Shown one piece after another: positions 8,454 to 16,655 of a stretch of 64,000 nucleotides of DNA. Source of the DNA: Thermofilum uzonense (GTDB lineage Archaea > Thermoproteota > Thermoprotei > Thermofilales > Thermofilaceae); NCBI RefSeq assembly GCF_000993805.1, contig NZ_CP009961.1:1202453-1266452 (forward strand), read 5' to 3'. The translations under genes were made by a program, and so were the position numbers. Positions within the stretch are counted from its first letter, which is position 1, and the number at the start of each line of letters is the position of its first letter. The notes beneath the pieces are model-generated. The model saw nothing but the letters and a program-made list of their open reading frames with translations, did no database searches and was not told the origin of the DNA.

Positions 8454-10292
8454 CTGTTTGTCGGCCTTACTCGATTTTAATTTCAAAGTATACTCAGCAA
8501 TAGGACACTTTGCATTACATATTCCACACTGAATACAGTTATCCTCGAGAATAAGTATCCCTCCTCTCTCCTTATCTAGGCGTATCGCTCCTCGAGGACA
8601 CCAGTTTGCACATTCAAGACATTCGACACAGTAAAATGCTCTTATGACCACCCTTTCTAGCTGTTCAACAATCGACTTATCTCTTCGAGTCAACTTAACA
8701 GTAATTTCTTTTTCATCAAAGGAAATACTTTCGATGCTCTCTAGAAGCTCCTTAGAGGTATGAGAAAGGTTTTGGAGTTTTGTTAATGTGGGAACTTGTC
8801 GAGGATTCTCCAATTTAAAGACGACCATTGAATCTAACAGATGCCAGGATACGGTGGCTCCTCGAGCATTATCCTCTTGAACACTCTCAGCGAGCCTTGA
8901 AATGTCTTTAGGAACCTTTACCCATCGCCAAAGCCCCAGTCTAAGCCAATCCCGTCCTAGCGAGTGGCTAAGCGCAAAGCTTTCGAGCTCCTTCTCCCAT
9001 CTTTCATACAGATCCCTTCTAACACTCTTTGCCAATTCAAACTCTCCCATTTCGGATGCGGGGCAAAGCCAGCACCCTAGCCTATCAAGACCATAATAAT
9101 ATAATGGATTTAGTGGGAGCCTCTCCATAAAGATGTAAAGCCAGACATCTAGAGCTGTCCACTCATGGATGGGTGATGCTGCAATAATCCCGGGAAGCCA
9201 TGCATTCTGCCATACCCTTGGCGATCGTGCCCGCAGAACAGACTCGAATTTTCTCTGACCAACAAAACTGAGAGCACCGTCAGGAAAAATCTGCTTTAGC
9301 ACTCTGGCTGTTGGTGCAAATTTAGTCACCTTACAGCACCATCTAAAATCACGTGCAGGAGGTCCCATGACTGAAAACCCCCTCCAGAAGGCCTCACCGG
9401 CGTTAGCAATAATAAGATTCAGTCCCATAAAGTCGGCAGTCTTCTTAACATATTCTACGGTTTCCGGAAACTCGATACCTGTGTTGTTAAAAAGCACTGT
9501 TACTTTTTCATTGCCGAGAGCTTCCAAAACCAAGTGTAAAGTCACTAAACTATCCTTTCCTCCCGAGAAAGAGATGACAACTGGTAGTTTGTACTTCTCG
9601 TAAATGCTCCTTATAAAAGAGACCGCCTCTTCTTTTTTCTCTTCCAGGTATTGACGATGAACTGAAACAACTTTAGACCAGTTAGGATCCCCCTCTAAGT
9701 TTCCGTAGGGTGTTCGCGTCCAGCTTTTTAAGACATATATTCTCCTATTTTTCAACAACACGCCAACTCCAAGGTACCTGTAATCTCTCGAGGCCAGTGC
9801 GATGTATTCATCACTTTTCGGTAGGTTTGCAGATATTATGTCTCCCGACTTAATTACAAATCCCCTGGAGAGCCTGGGGAGAGATGTCTTGGCAAAGAAG
9901 CCTGTTTCCTTTTCAATCATCTTGTAAACAGTAGAGTAGAGCGGTCTGAACCGCCACCTTGAATGTGCGATGTCATAAATAATATGACCAACTACTTGCG
10001 AATCTATTACAATTTCAACAGCTAGATCAGCATATTGAACCTTGTTTGCGAGAATCGTTTTTCTCTTAGGAATAATTCCTTCAAACGAGGAACCTGAGGA
10101 CTCAAAATAATCCCGTATTACGTTAAATACGTGCCTGTAGAAGGTTCCTACGACTGGGTATGCGTCGCCGGGAGGCGTTAAGTGTAGTGTCGTTACTAGG
10201 TTTCCCGTCCTGAAAGCCAATGGAAAATTTTCTCGTAAATCCCAATATAGCTTGGCCCTTACCCTCTCCAGAGTTTTATAGGCGCTCGCCAC
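8436..10292 (-). CDS. PAPS/APS reductase-like iron-sulfur protein with fused ferredoxin
   Basis: 618 residues with several domains. An N-terminal region (1-200) holds a PUA-like segment (about 148-190). A PP-loop adenylyl-transfer domain begins at S-F-S-G-G-K-D-S (241-248). Cysteines C-C (319-320) and C-W-L-C (407-410) recreate the CC...CxxC pattern that ligates a [4Fe-4S] cluster in assimilatory APS reductases. A C-terminal 2[4Fe-4S] ferredoxin has C-V-E-C-L-E-C and C-I-Q-C-G-I-C motifs. It is a known archaeal fusion family annotated as PAPS reductase. Whether it reduces sulfate intermediates or moves sulfur onto RNA, as the PUA-like part hints, is open. Confidence 0.8.
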   Translation of the reverse strand: MASAYKTLERVRAKLYWDLRENFPLAFRTGNLVTTLHLTPPGDAYPVVGTFYRHVFNVIRDYFESSGSSFEGIIPKRKTILANKVQYADLAVEIVIDSQVVGHIIYDIAHSRWRFRPLYSTVYKMIEKETGFFAKTSLPRLSRGFVIKSGDIISANLPKSDEYIALASRDYRYLGVGVLLKNRRIYVLKSWTRTPYGNLEGDPNWSKVVSVHRQYLEEKKEEAVSFIRSIYEKYKLPVVISFSGGKDSLVTLHLVLEALGNEKVTVLFNNTGIEFPETVEYVKKTADFMGLNLIIANAGEAFWRGFSVMGPPARDFRWCCKVTKFAPTARVLKQIFPDGALSFVGQRKFESVLRARSPRVWQNAWLPGIIAASPIHEWTALDVWLYIFMERLPLNPLYYYGLDRLGCWLCPASEMGEFELAKSVRRDLYERWEKELESFALSHSLGRDWLRLGLWRWVKVPKDISRLAESVQEDNARGATVSWHLLDSMVVFKLENPRQVPTLTKLQNLSHTSKELLESIESISFDEKEITVKLTRRDKSIVEQLERVVIRAFYCVECLECANWCPRGAIRLDKERGGILILEDNCIQCGICNAKCPIAEYTLKLKSSKADKQSRSFN

Positions 10293-10460
10293 ACAAGACC
10301 CCTCTCTGTCATAACGTACAGTTTTAAAGGTGTTTTGTCGTAGATATACACCCCAGATCCAAAATCTTGAATAAGTTGATATTTAGTGGCAATGTCGGGA
10401 GTGCTATGCGAACCTTTTAAACGTTTGTTTTATATTGGGAAGAGTAAGTATAATCGTAGT

Positions 10461-10586
10461 ATGCTTGTATTACTGGTTACATTCATCTTAGTCATCTTCA
10501 CAACATATGAGCTAATAAAAATTAAATGCATTCGAAACCGAAAGAAAGTAAAGATAAGATTAATGGGTCCTCGGCTGATCCTATAA
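10461..10586 (+). CDS. Possible small membrane peptide
   Basis: 41 residues: one hydrophobic helix (about 2-17) then a strongly basic tail. A TATA-like TTTTATATT (10428-10436) is centred 29 nt before the ATG, as for a leaderless gene. An upstream in-frame start at 10386 gives 66 residues but lies before that TATA box. No family recognised; it could be non-coding. Confidence 0.35.
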   Translation: MLVLLVTFILVIFTTYELIKIKCIRNRKKVKIRLMGPRLIL

Positions 10587-10598
10587 TCTGTCAAAAGA

Positions 10599-11459
10599 TC
10601 AAGCTTTTCCAGCCCCGTACCTCATGGCTTCTCCTATGTATCTCTGTGTGAAGACATAGATCACTATTATTGGAAGAGCAAAAAGAATCGTTCTAGCTGC
10701 GAAGTCACTCCAAAAAATCGTCTGCCCTGTGGCCGTTTCGTATACGTATGCAGCGAGAGTCTCCACCCGAAGGAAGTTTGCAATTATAAACTCGCCCCAC
10801 GCACCCATGAAGGCAAATAGAGCTATCACTACCATTGTTGGCTTTGAAGCGGGTAACACAACGTCGAAAATTATTTGCCTCCAACTGGCTCCGTCTATAA
10901 ATGCGGATTCATCTATCTCTCGAGGAAGAGCGTCAAGATAGTTCTTTACCATCCATGTCTGAAATGGCACAGCGCCTGCAGTATAGATAGCAGCGAGGAC
11001 AACAGGATTACCTATTACTGGAATCCCTATCTGATTTAGTTTTAAGAGCATAACATAGAGAGCTATTACGGAGGCAACTCCAAAGCCCCCTCCAACCTGA
11101 TTCAATACAAGGTATGCAACCAACATTGCGTCCCGCCCAGTAAACTTGAATCTAGAGAAAGCATACGCTGCCGGAGTTATAACAAGAAGTGCAAACATGA
11201 TGTTTGTTAATGCAACAAGTAAGCTTAATCCGGTTGCACTAACGAAACGAGGATCGCTAATAGCTTTAACGTAGTGCTCTAGAGATAGGCCTGAACGCAT
11301 TATCTGGGTTGGATCCGTTACAAGTATCTGTCCCCTTACCAAGCTTGAGAGAACAGCATAGAAGACGGGATAGAGCAGTATGAAGACAATTAATGCAGCA
11401 AAAGTAGTAAGGACAATCGAAGCGATGAATCTTATCCAGTAGCCTGATCCAACACTCAT
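10599..11459 (-). CDS. ABC sugar transporter permease, MalG type
   Basis: About 286 residues with six transmembrane helices and the cytoplasmic EAA loop (E-S-A-F-I-D-G-A-S followed by P-A-S-K-P near the middle), which contacts the ATPase. It forms the channel with the MalF-type partner. ATG 11459 overlaps the upstream TGA (ATGA) and has a GGTGGTG ribosome site, so it is preferred over the upstream TTG/GTG-extended frame. With the binding protein and MalF homologue it makes an importer, probably for maltodextrins given the flanking amylases. No ATPase gene is present, so a shared MalK/MsmX-like ATPase elsewhere is likely. Confidence 0.9.
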   Translation of the reverse strand: MSVGSGYWIRFIASIVLTTFAALIVFILLYPVFYAVLSSLVRGQILVTDPTQIMRSGLSLEHYVKAISDPRFVSATGLSLLVALTNIMFALLVITPAAYAFSRFKFTGRDAMLVAYLVLNQVGGGFGVASVIALYVMLLKLNQIGIPVIGNPVVLAAIYTAGAVPFQTWMVKNYLDALPREIDESAFIDGASWRQIIFDVVLPASKPTMVVIALFAFMGAWGEFIIANFLRVETLAAYVYETATGQTIFWSDFAARTILFALPIIVIYVFTQRYIGEAMRYGAGKA

Positions 11460-12949
11460 CACACACCACCCGGCGCTGTTCTCTTGTAGATAAGGAAGTA
11501 CCATGCGATTGCATAGAGTAACAGAATAAATACTACAACAAGATAGGCTGCCGCTGAAAGACCGTACTGCTGATCCAGATATGCTCTGTTGTAGCCAAAC
11601 AATACCATCATCTCGTTAACGGCGCTCGTTGTGCGGGAAAACCAAAGGAACTGTAACTCCTTTGTGGGTCCCCCGTTGTTCAGAAGCAATGGAACCATAA
11701 AGGCTTGAAGTGATGCTCCGGCCGTAAGAATACTTGCGAAGAGTATGGGGCGCGCTGTAAGAGGAAGCATTATCTGCTTGAACCTTTCCCATGCTGAGGC
11801 GCCGTCAACGAGAGCTGACTCTAGTAGCTCCTTGGGTATGGAAGAGATTGCAGCCATGGTGACTGTCATTATGAACGGATATGCTAGCCACATTTCAACT
11901 ATGTTGTAGGCGAGGAATGCATCCCATTCTCTATTATAGATGTTTAAATCTATTCCGATACTGTTAAGGTAGAGGGCCAGTGGCCCCATATTTGGCGCCA
12001 TGAACATTCTCCAGGTCGTAATGGATAACAAGACAGGTAGAGCCCATGGAACTAGGAGGGCTGCTCTCATTACCCTACGACCATAGATTAGTGGGCTTGA
12101 AAAAATATAAGCTAGGGATACACCGACGGCAACTTTTATAGGAACACTAGTAAGGACAAATAAGAGGGTTTTGAAGATCGAGTATGGGAACCTAGAATCT
12201 GAGAAAAGTTGTTCGAAGTTATTTAATCCTACAAAGTGCATTGAGATGCGGTCAATCTCTTCATCTAGCCCTCTTGTAACAGAGCTTATGAGAGATTGAT
12301 AATTGGACTCTACCTGTTTAAGGGAAAGCTGTATTTTTTGAATGGAGTCAAGAGCCTTGTCTATTTTTGGTATAGTTGTGTTACGTAGCTGTGCCAGGTC
12401 TTCCTGTGTGACGACGAGCTTGAAGCCTAATGTCCTATCTATGTCTCCCCATATACCCTCGTCGACTATAGTGATGACCCGCGTCATTTCTCCTCCGATT
12501 CCCGGGAAGTAGTAAAGGTAGGTTGTGTTGCTGGATATTATACTTGTAACATATGTTAGCCTTGAATCGACATTATTTCGTAATTCTGATATCCGTGCGA
12601 TTGAAAAGTTTTGAGGTGTACTCTGTAGGATTATCTTTCTAAGTTCTCTTAGATACGATGACACTTCATCGAGGTATGTATCAACCTGATAAACTTGTTT
12701 TAGAATATTTTCCTTATTTGCCTGAAGATAGCTTGATACCATGGCGCGCTGAGACATAAGTTCCCGTATTCTGGGTTCAGATGCTATGTTGAAGTTGTTT
12801 GCATCGGTGAATGCGATGTAAATGGAATATGCTATGGGCCATAGAGAAAAAAATAGATACATGGCCAGGCTGAGCATGATAAGCAAGAATGCTACATGCC
12901 AGGGATATAAGGTCGTACCCTTGCCTCGAGCCATAAAAATCACTTTCAA
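11459..12949 (-). CDS. ABC sugar transporter permease, MalF type, with large extracellular insert
   Basis: 496 residues. After the first transmembrane helix (about 15-40) there is a ~200-residue extracytoplasmic helical domain before helix 2 (near 258); as in MalF it probably touches the binding protein. The permease core follows with the EAA loop (E-S-A-L-V-D-G-A-S-A-W). Proteins of this type are usually about 300 residues, so the insert is notable. It lies 29 bases after the binding-protein gene and overlaps the MalG homologue. Substrate specificity is inferred from neighbours. Confidence 0.9.
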   Translation of the reverse strand: MKVIFMARGKGTTLYPWHVAFLLIMLSLAMYLFFSLWPIAYSIYIAFTDANNFNIASEPRIRELMSQRAMVSSYLQANKENILKQVYQVDTYLDEVSSYLRELRKIILQSTPQNFSIARISELRNNVDSRLTYVTSIISSNTTYLYYFPGIGGEMTRVITIVDEGIWGDIDRTLGFKLVVTQEDLAQLRNTTIPKIDKALDSIQKIQLSLKQVESNYQSLISSVTRGLDEEIDRISMHFVGLNNFEQLFSDSRFPYSIFKTLLFVLTSVPIKVAVGVSLAYIFSSPLIYGRRVMRAALLVPWALPVLLSITTWRMFMAPNMGPLALYLNSIGIDLNIYNREWDAFLAYNIVEMWLAYPFIMTVTMAAISSIPKELLESALVDGASAWERFKQIMLPLTARPILFASILTAGASLQAFMVPLLLNNGGPTKELQFLWFSRTTSAVNEMMVLFGYNRAYLDQQYGLSAAAYLVVVFILLLYAIAWYFLIYKRTAPGGV

Positions 12950-12978
12950 AAAAACAATTTTTTACTTGCGAGAGAGTT

Positions 12979-14448
12979 TCACCCTTTTATCTTAGCTAGT
13001 ATTTTAGCCTGGGCGTCGTTAAGGAGCTGTGGTATGATCTTGACTGCCGCATCAGGACCTTGCTCGTTATACTTCGTTACAATAGCGTTTAACGCATCTG
13101 CTACAGGGCTCCAAACATAGTTCATGTTAGCAGACTTAGGCATCGGGATACTGTTTGAAACTGCCTGGGCAAAACCGAGTGTTGTCGGATATTTGTCAGC
13201 GTTCGACTGAAGGTATTGTAGTATTGAAAGTTTGACGGGAATGTATCCCGCATCAACTAAGATCTTGAGACTATTATCATTCAAGGTGAACCACATTGTG
13301 AAGAGAATTGAAGCGTATAACCGGTTCTTGTCACCAGTGACGACGCTGGTAATCCACATTTGCTTTATTCCTGAGAAGGGCTTCGGGACTTTTCCGTCAA
13401 TTGGAGGAATCGGATAGACTACGACATTCTTTATGTTTTGCTTTATTGTTGGGATATTCCATGGGCCCGTGACCATGCATGGAGTTCTTCCTTCAAGAAG
13501 TATTTTCAGCTGGGTCTCCATGCCGACATCTGAGGTATACATGTACTTCATTACATGAGTGACGTAGAAGCTCAGACCGTTGAGTGTTCCGGTGCTGTTA
13601 ACACCAACTGTATTCTTGTCGTCATCGTAGTAGAAGCCTCCAAAAGCGGTTACGAACGGGTAAACATGATAGGGATCCACCTGATACGCTACTCCATAGG
13701 TGTTCTTGGAGGGATTGTACCACTGTTGCATTATTTTCTCGAAATCGCTCCAACTCTGCGGCGCCGTCTGCACCACATCCTTATTACATACCAGTGCTAT
13801 TGCCTCAGCGGCCCAAGGCAAGCCGTATAAGTGCAGCTTGTACAATCCACTTGTATAAGCGGAAGCCATGTACTGTGCTTTTAGGTCAGCTAGAGTTTCA
13901 GCGGGAAGATATTGATCCCATGCAATAATCGCGCCACTATCAGCCAGGTCGCCGGTCCAGTCGTGTGCCCATGTAAAAACATGAGCAGTGTTTTCAACGT
14001 CGCCCGTAAGAACACCAGCCTTTACCTGCTCCTTTAAGTTTTGAACATTCGTGTATTTGATTGTTATGCCTGGGTATTCTTGTTGAAACCTCGCTATTAC
14101 TTCCTTCATAACACTGACTTCCCAGTCGCTCATGCCGGTCCAGAAGTTTATGGTTACTTTGATCTCTCCCGATTTTACTTTATTAATGAAATCATAGAAA
14201 TCATTGGGTACACGTATCTTGCTACTACCTATTGTTAATGTTTGCAGTGTGGGTTGAGGCTGGGTTGCATTTGTTGAGGGTTGGGATGGCTGAGAGGGCT
14301 GAGAGGGTTGAGAAGGCTGGCTAGGCTGAGAAGGCTGTGGGGGTTGACTGGGTGGGGGTAGTGTTAGATAATAGACCCCGATAACCCCTATTGCCACGAG
14401 TACAAGGATGATGCCAATTAGAACATTGCGAGATACTCCCTTACTCAA
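12979..14448 (-). CDS. Extracellular sugar-binding protein of the ABC importer
   Basis: 489 residues, family 1 solute-binding protein. An N-terminal membrane helix (about 7-30) anchors it, followed by a linker of about seven S-Q-P repeats and a Thr/Gln/Pro stretch, then the two-lobed binding domain (about 80-489; F-W-T-G-M-S-D-W-E, V-T-G-P-W-N-I-P). The start is TTG 14448 with AGGTGA 7 bases upstream. It is the first gene of the transporter operon, facing the GH13 gene, and most likely binds maltodextrins released by the surface pullulanase. Confidence 0.9.
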   Translation of the reverse strand: MSKGVSRNVLIGIILVLVAIGVIGVYYLTLPPPSQPPQPSQPSQPSQPSQPSQPSQPSTNATQPQPTLQTLTIGSSKIRVPNDFYDFINKVKSGEIKVTINFWTGMSDWEVSVMKEVIARFQQEYPGITIKYTNVQNLKEQVKAGVLTGDVENTAHVFTWAHDWTGDLADSGAIIAWDQYLPAETLADLKAQYMASAYTSGLYKLHLYGLPWAAEAIALVCNKDVVQTAPQSWSDFEKIMQQWYNPSKNTYGVAYQVDPYHVYPFVTAFGGFYYDDDKNTVGVNSTGTLNGLSFYVTHVMKYMYTSDVGMETQLKILLEGRTPCMVTGPWNIPTIKQNIKNVVVYPIPPIDGKVPKPFSGIKQMWITSVVTGDKNRLYASILFTMWFTLNDNSLKILVDAGYIPVKLSILQYLQSNADKYPTTLGFAQAVSNSIPMPKSANMNYVWSPVADALNAIVTKYNEQGPDAAVKIIPQLLNDAQAKILAKIKG

Positions 14449-14503
14449 ATGTTTTCACCTGCATGTGATTTTAAAAAATGTGACAAATAAAGATTACTGT
14501 ATA

Positions 14504-14521
14504 ATTACTTTTATTAGTAAT
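14504..14521. promoter_or_regulatory. Palindromic candidate operator between importer and GH13 gene
   Basis: ATTACT-TTTATT-AGTAAT, a perfect 6-bp inverted repeat with a 6-bp spacer, in the shared upstream region of two divergent sugar genes. A further ATTACT half-site lies at 14493. The TACT...AGTA arms recall TrmB-type maltodextrin operators of Thermococcales, but no regulator gene is in the window, so the binding protein is unknown. Confidence 0.4.
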
Positions 14522-14595
14522 GTTTAAAATGATGAGAATGTTGTTGAATACACAATTTTCATATTTGACTTATTATCGACTAGCTGGGAACTAGA

Positions 14596-16644
14596 TTGTA
14601 CAGGGTTATTAGTAGAGATGTAATACGTGGAAATCGCCTAGGGAAGTACATTGTGGAGTTTTCATTTAAATGGCCTGAAGAAACAAAGCATCTTTACCTT
14701 GTGTCAGTTTTTAGCTCTTTCTTCCCAGGCCGTTACGAGCTTACCCGTGAAGGTGATAGAGGTAAGATTACTGTTAAGCTATGGGAGGGAGTGTATCCTT
14801 ACAAGTTTTCTACCACTTGCGGTATGACTTTGCTTGACGAAGAAAACCCATTAAAGGCTAGAATAAAGATTTGGCCTGACAGCAATAGCGAGGAAGAGTT
14901 TTCACTGGCCCTAATAGGAACCTCAGATTATGAAAGCGCTCTGGAAGTAAAGGGACTCTTGCCTGAACTTATAATTCACGACGAGGGGGATCCGACATTT
15001 ATAAGTTACTATCTAGGCTATACTGTAGTCCGGCTCAAGACGCCTAAAAATCTTGTAAAAAAAGTTTTTCTTGAAACCGAAGAAAAGAAACGTTACGAGA
15101 TGAAAAGATTTTACCAAAATAAATACTCTGCATTCTTCCAAGGCATAATAGAAGGTCACGTTAACGCATATAGATTCCTCTTAGAAACCGATGCCGGAAG
15201 AGAATACTTCGGCAATGATGGTCTATACAGCGAGGAATTTATAAGACCCGGAAGGGTTCTCGAAATTAGGAAACCATATTGGTTTATCGGTAGTTTTTAC
15301 TACCTTATATTTCCCGACAGTTTTATCGTAGAAAAATTGAGTCTCGAGGGTCATAGGCCCCGATCAATACTTGGAGGCAAGTTGAGGAACATAACTTCGA
15401 GCCTTGATTATCTAAGTGAGCTTGGCGTGGATGCAATTTATCTTACCCCCATATATAAGGCGGCCAGTTATCATCGTTACGACATTATAGATCATGAATC
15501 ATTGGACGACAATTTGGGGAACTGGAATGACTGGTGGGAGCTGGTTAAGGAGGCTGAGAGAAGAAACATTAAGATAGTGGTAGACATTGTAGCCCATCAT
15601 CTCTCTCCTTGTAGTAGGGAATTCCAAGAAGCCGTTAGGAACGATAGCTCAAATTACCACGAGTGGTTTCGTTTTATAAGACGACCGGGAAAAGATGAAC
15701 TTGAGGCATTGCAAGAAGTTATTGATAGGGATTGCAAATATTTCCCTTCGGAACTTAGGGGACGCGTACCTTTCTACGAGACGTTCCTATGCAACTGGGG
15801 CATGCCTAAATTGAACTATTCAAATCCTAGGGTGAGGGAACGACTTTCCAGCTTGGCTTTGTATTGGCTCGAAAAAGGTGCTAAGGGACTAAGGATCGAT
15901 GTAGGACACGCCATACCAGATGATGCTTTAAAAATAATGTATGAAAAAGTGAAGGATTCTTGCGAAGATTGTATAGTTATACTAGAAATCTCTAAAGGTG
16001 TAAGCTTTTATCCTTATGGATACACCAGTGACTCCGCAATGAATTACGATCTTCGAGCTCTACTTCTAGACTTTTACCTGAACAAAAGAATAGACGCATA
16101 TGATTTTATTGACAGAGTCAAAGAGCTTTATACTAGCATACCGATCTCCGCAGCCAACTCTATGTACAACTTGCTCGGCAGTCATGACACGCCCCGTATC
16201 GCTACCCTAGCTTCTACTCAAAACAAAGCTTGTTTAGAGACGCTATATGCAACCCTCTTCATTTTACCGGGAGCACCCTCGATATACTATGGTGACGAGG
16301 TGGGAATGCTCGGTGGTGATGATCCTGATAACAGGCAACCCATGTTATGGGATGAGGAAAAGTGGGATAGAAAACTGATGTGTTTAATTAAAAGGCTGGG
16401 GTGGATGCGTAGAACCCTAAAATCTCTTCGATTAGGCTTTTTTGATGCCGAGGTAATTAATAATGAGTCTTTCATAATCCATAGGTGGTGGGAAGACGAA
16501 GATATCCTTGCATTGTTTAGCAGGGAAACCAGAGTAGTATACGAACCACCAATAGATTATATTGATTTTTTAAGACAGAGAAGAGTTGAAAGAGTTGAGT
16601 TAGAACCCTACTCTTGGAATATCTTAATTAAAAAGAGGAAATAA
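14596..16644 (+). CDS. Cytoplasmic GH13 alpha-amylase family enzyme (cyclomaltodextrinase/neopullulanase type)
   Basis: 682 residues, no signal peptide. An N-terminal beta domain (about 1-220) precedes a GH13 barrel. Catalytic residues are in place: nucleophile in L-R-I-D-V-G-H (Asp435), acid/base in I-L-E-I-S (Glu464), and transition-state Asp in G-S-H-D-T-P-R (Asp531). The conserved region V-V-D-I-V-A-H-H is also present. The start is a TTG; no in-frame ATG exists before the barrel. It probably degrades imported maltodextrins or cyclodextrins. It is divergent from the importer operon, sharing its upstream region and candidate operator. Confidence 0.88.
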   Translation: MYRVISRDVIRGNRLGKYIVEFSFKWPEETKHLYLVSVFSSFFPGRYELTREGDRGKITVKLWEGVYPYKFSTTCGMTLLDEENPLKARIKIWPDSNSEEEFSLALIGTSDYESALEVKGLLPELIIHDEGDPTFISYYLGYTVVRLKTPKNLVKKVFLETEEKKRYEMKRFYQNKYSAFFQGIIEGHVNAYRFLLETDAGREYFGNDGLYSEEFIRPGRVLEIRKPYWFIGSFYYLIFPDSFIVEKLSLEGHRPRSILGGKLRNITSSLDYLSELGVDAIYLTPIYKAASYHRYDIIDHESLDDNLGNWNDWWELVKEAERRNIKIVVDIVAHHLSPCSREFQEAVRNDSSNYHEWFRFIRRPGKDELEALQEVIDRDCKYFPSELRGRVPFYETFLCNWGMPKLNYSNPRVRERLSSLALYWLEKGAKGLRIDVGHAIPDDALKIMYEKVKDSCEDCIVILEISKGVSFYPYGYTSDSAMNYDLRALLLDFYLNKRIDAYDFIDRVKELYTSIPISAANSMYNLLGSHDTPRIATLASTQNKACLETLYATLFILPGAPSIYYGDEVGMLGGDDPDNRQPMLWDEEKWDRKLMCLIKRLGWMRRTLKSLRLGFFDAEVINNESFIIHRWWEDEDILALFSRETRVVYEPPIDYIDFLRQRRVERVELEPYSWNILIKKRK

Positions 16645-16655
16645 TTAAAAAATAT

